Shown here in pieces: positions 62,517 through 64,000 of a DNA stretch of 64,000 bases; positions within the stretch are counted from its first letter, which is position 1; each line of letters starts with the position of its first letter. The position numbers and the translations under genes were made by a program. The DNA is from Prinia subflava (Eukaryota; Chordata; Aves; Passeriformes; Cisticolidae), in the NCBI RefSeq assembly GCF_021018805.1, contig NC_086253.1, positions 13,456,735-13,520,734 of the forward strand. Reading direction: 5' to 3'. The notes under the pieces are model-generated. The model was not told where the DNA came from and did not search any database. It worked only from the letters and a program-made list of their open reading frames with translations.

Positions 62517-64000
62517 TCTGATGCTTTCCAAAGGCAATTTTAGATTTCTAACTTTTATGTGTTGGTGAAACTGTTGCATGCACGGTTTTCTATTCACACA
62601 TGAGAGCTCTTGAGAATAGAAAATTCACTATTTTTTAACCTAAAGACTGGGCAAATTGCTTCTCCCTTTTCCATTGACTTCAATCCCTCTGACAGATGTG
62701 TGCATCTGCTGGTAGCTTTCATGGATCTAGTTTGACTTAACTGTCCATGTTAACATGAGGGGGGGAAATAGGTTAATTAAAAAAAAAAAAAACAACCAAA
62801 AAAGAGCTGGCCTAGAAAAATGTACAGACACTGAGCTGAGGAACACAAATACAAATTATTCCAGAGTAACTCAGAGCAGAGAGCAGCTTTGTGCATTCCC
62901 TAAGTGCTAAGCACTATTTCCATGAAACACTTAGCTTCCAAACAGCTCAGGATTAGGTGCTACTTTGGAGACTTTATCCAAAGTAATAACAGTGTTATGG
63001 GAGTCCAATATTTTTAATAAAGAACTGTTGAGAAGATAGGAGAGTCACTCCAAAACCACTGAAAGCAAGAGCAGCTTTTCTCCTGCAGACGAGACAGCAC
63101 AGCCCAGCTCCCTTCAGGTATGTGCACCTTGAAGACTTAGGACTTAGTAGCACATTACTTCTCTGTGAAGTGCATCTATTCTTCCTTTTTTTTTTCTTTT
63201 TTTTTTTTTAATATGTGGAAAGTTTGGGGCAATTGCCTGATGCTGGCTGGACTAGTTTAATAAGATTCTGCAGTGTTTATTAGCTGAGAGAAACAGTTAT
63301 GTCTCCAGCATTCCTGGGAGTTTATTTTGCCAGGAATTCCTGCTCGCACAACAGATTTCAACATTCCTTTTTTTTAAGACAGGAACAAACAACAGAACCT
63401 ACTGAGAGTACTCTTTGTCAGAACTTGGTAGTATTTTTCTAATAAAACACAGATGATTTATATGTTCACATGGGAGACATATTTGGCATATAAAGCTGTT
63501 TCAGCAAAAGGTTCTTGGGTGCCAGAAAGAGGTTTCTTGTGATTTCACAACAAAGATCTTCTGTTGCTGCTCTGAACAGTCAGGGAACTTTTATGCACAG
63601 CATTAAAACAGTAAGATATTCTCACTGGTTAATAGTCATAACCTATTTTTCTGGGTGTACAGCAGACCCACAGTAAGTAGAATTGTTCTACCATGAGACA
63701 AATCTTTGAGAATTGCCAATGAGCCAAAGAACAACAAAGAACAAATAGCTACATCCATGTTATGACTGTAATAATTCATTTGTGTATCACTAGTTCTATA
63801 CACAAGGCTGCAGCACAGATTTAGGGAGCTAAAATTTCCCACCTCCCCAGTGGAGGCACTGCCAGGACAGGGGGCTCTGCATGGAGCTGCCAGTCTCACA
63901 GGAGGGCACAGCTTTCAAGATAAGTGAATTTTCTTGGATAAAGACTGCCTGGACAAGGCATTAGGCATTCTTTGTCTGTCACAGTGTTACTGTTAGTTCT
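62517..64000. other. Unassigned non-coding DNA to window end
   Basis: No gene is recognised. An A run with AACC interruptions lies at 62779-62804, and a T-rich tract at 63186-63212. Short frames on both strands carry no motif. Confidence 0.5.

Noticed and set aside
62037..62597. 186-codon minus-strand frame of repeated RKEG
   Set aside because: It is generated entirely by the TTCC microsatellite. A tetranucleotide array reads the same four residues in every open frame.
1..64000. CRISPR arrays, operons, Shine-Dalgarno sites, prophage or plasmid features
   Set aside because: The sequence is vertebrate: avian CR1 and LTR elements, long simple repeats and no dense coding. Tandem arrays present are microsatellites without spacer structure.

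Overview
This window looks like ordinary non-coding DNA from a bird, most likely a songbird (passerine). It is AT-rich. It carries CR1 LINE fragments with the avian 3' end (tandem ATTCTGTG-type octamers), LTRs of the kinds common in bird genomes, and one short element with a tRNA-Ile-like head joined to a CR1-like tail, as in the tRNA-derived SINE described in zebra finch. I find no protein-coding gene or exon, rRNA, functional tRNA, CRISPR array or bacterial feature that I can support. The stretch reads as intergenic or deep intronic DNA.

Layout: 1-4532 is unassigned AT-rich DNA, followed by a 5'-truncated CR1 tail on the minus strand (4533-4790). A tRNA/CR1 SINE lies at 7807-7960 (-). Two probable solo LTRs lie back to back with divergent transcription: about 13915-14330 (-) and 14963-15610 (+). 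The second contains an 88-base tetranucleotide array (GAGT then GACT). An A-rich block follows (15806-16026). A G-rich tract with quadruplex potential is at 19021-19049. A 230-base CCTTTT array is at 21882-22111. From 22.2 to 36.5 kb I see almost nothing but unassigned DNA. An eroded CR1 tail (about 36520-36640), an A-rich block (37438-37552), a possible LTR stub (39223-39310) and the largest CR1 copy (40303-41820, minus, 1.5 kb of reverse transcriptase and tail) come next.

A 45-base A run is at 43009-43053. A minus-strand LTR with three ATTGG boxes, a TATA-like box and an AATAAA lies at about 48060-48657. From 48.7 to 58.4 kb is unassigned. A plus-strand CR1 3' end with a 276-codon open frame and seven octamer units is at 58960-59761. 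An A-rich block (61318-61458), a 17-bp hairpin (62046-62084) and a perfect 106-unit TTCC array (62093-62516) are near the right end.

No genes here work together. The content is retrotransposon debris plus simple repeats. The transposable elements use the CR1 target-primed reverse transcription route (the LINE fragments and the SINE that borrowed their tail) or the retroviral LTR route. Nothing seen supports a previously undescribed functional system. The most notable structures are the long uninterrupted TTCC array beside a perfect hairpin, the microsatellite that grew inside an LTR, and the tRNA-Ile/CR1 chimera. Family assignments come from recall of conserved segments, not from a search.
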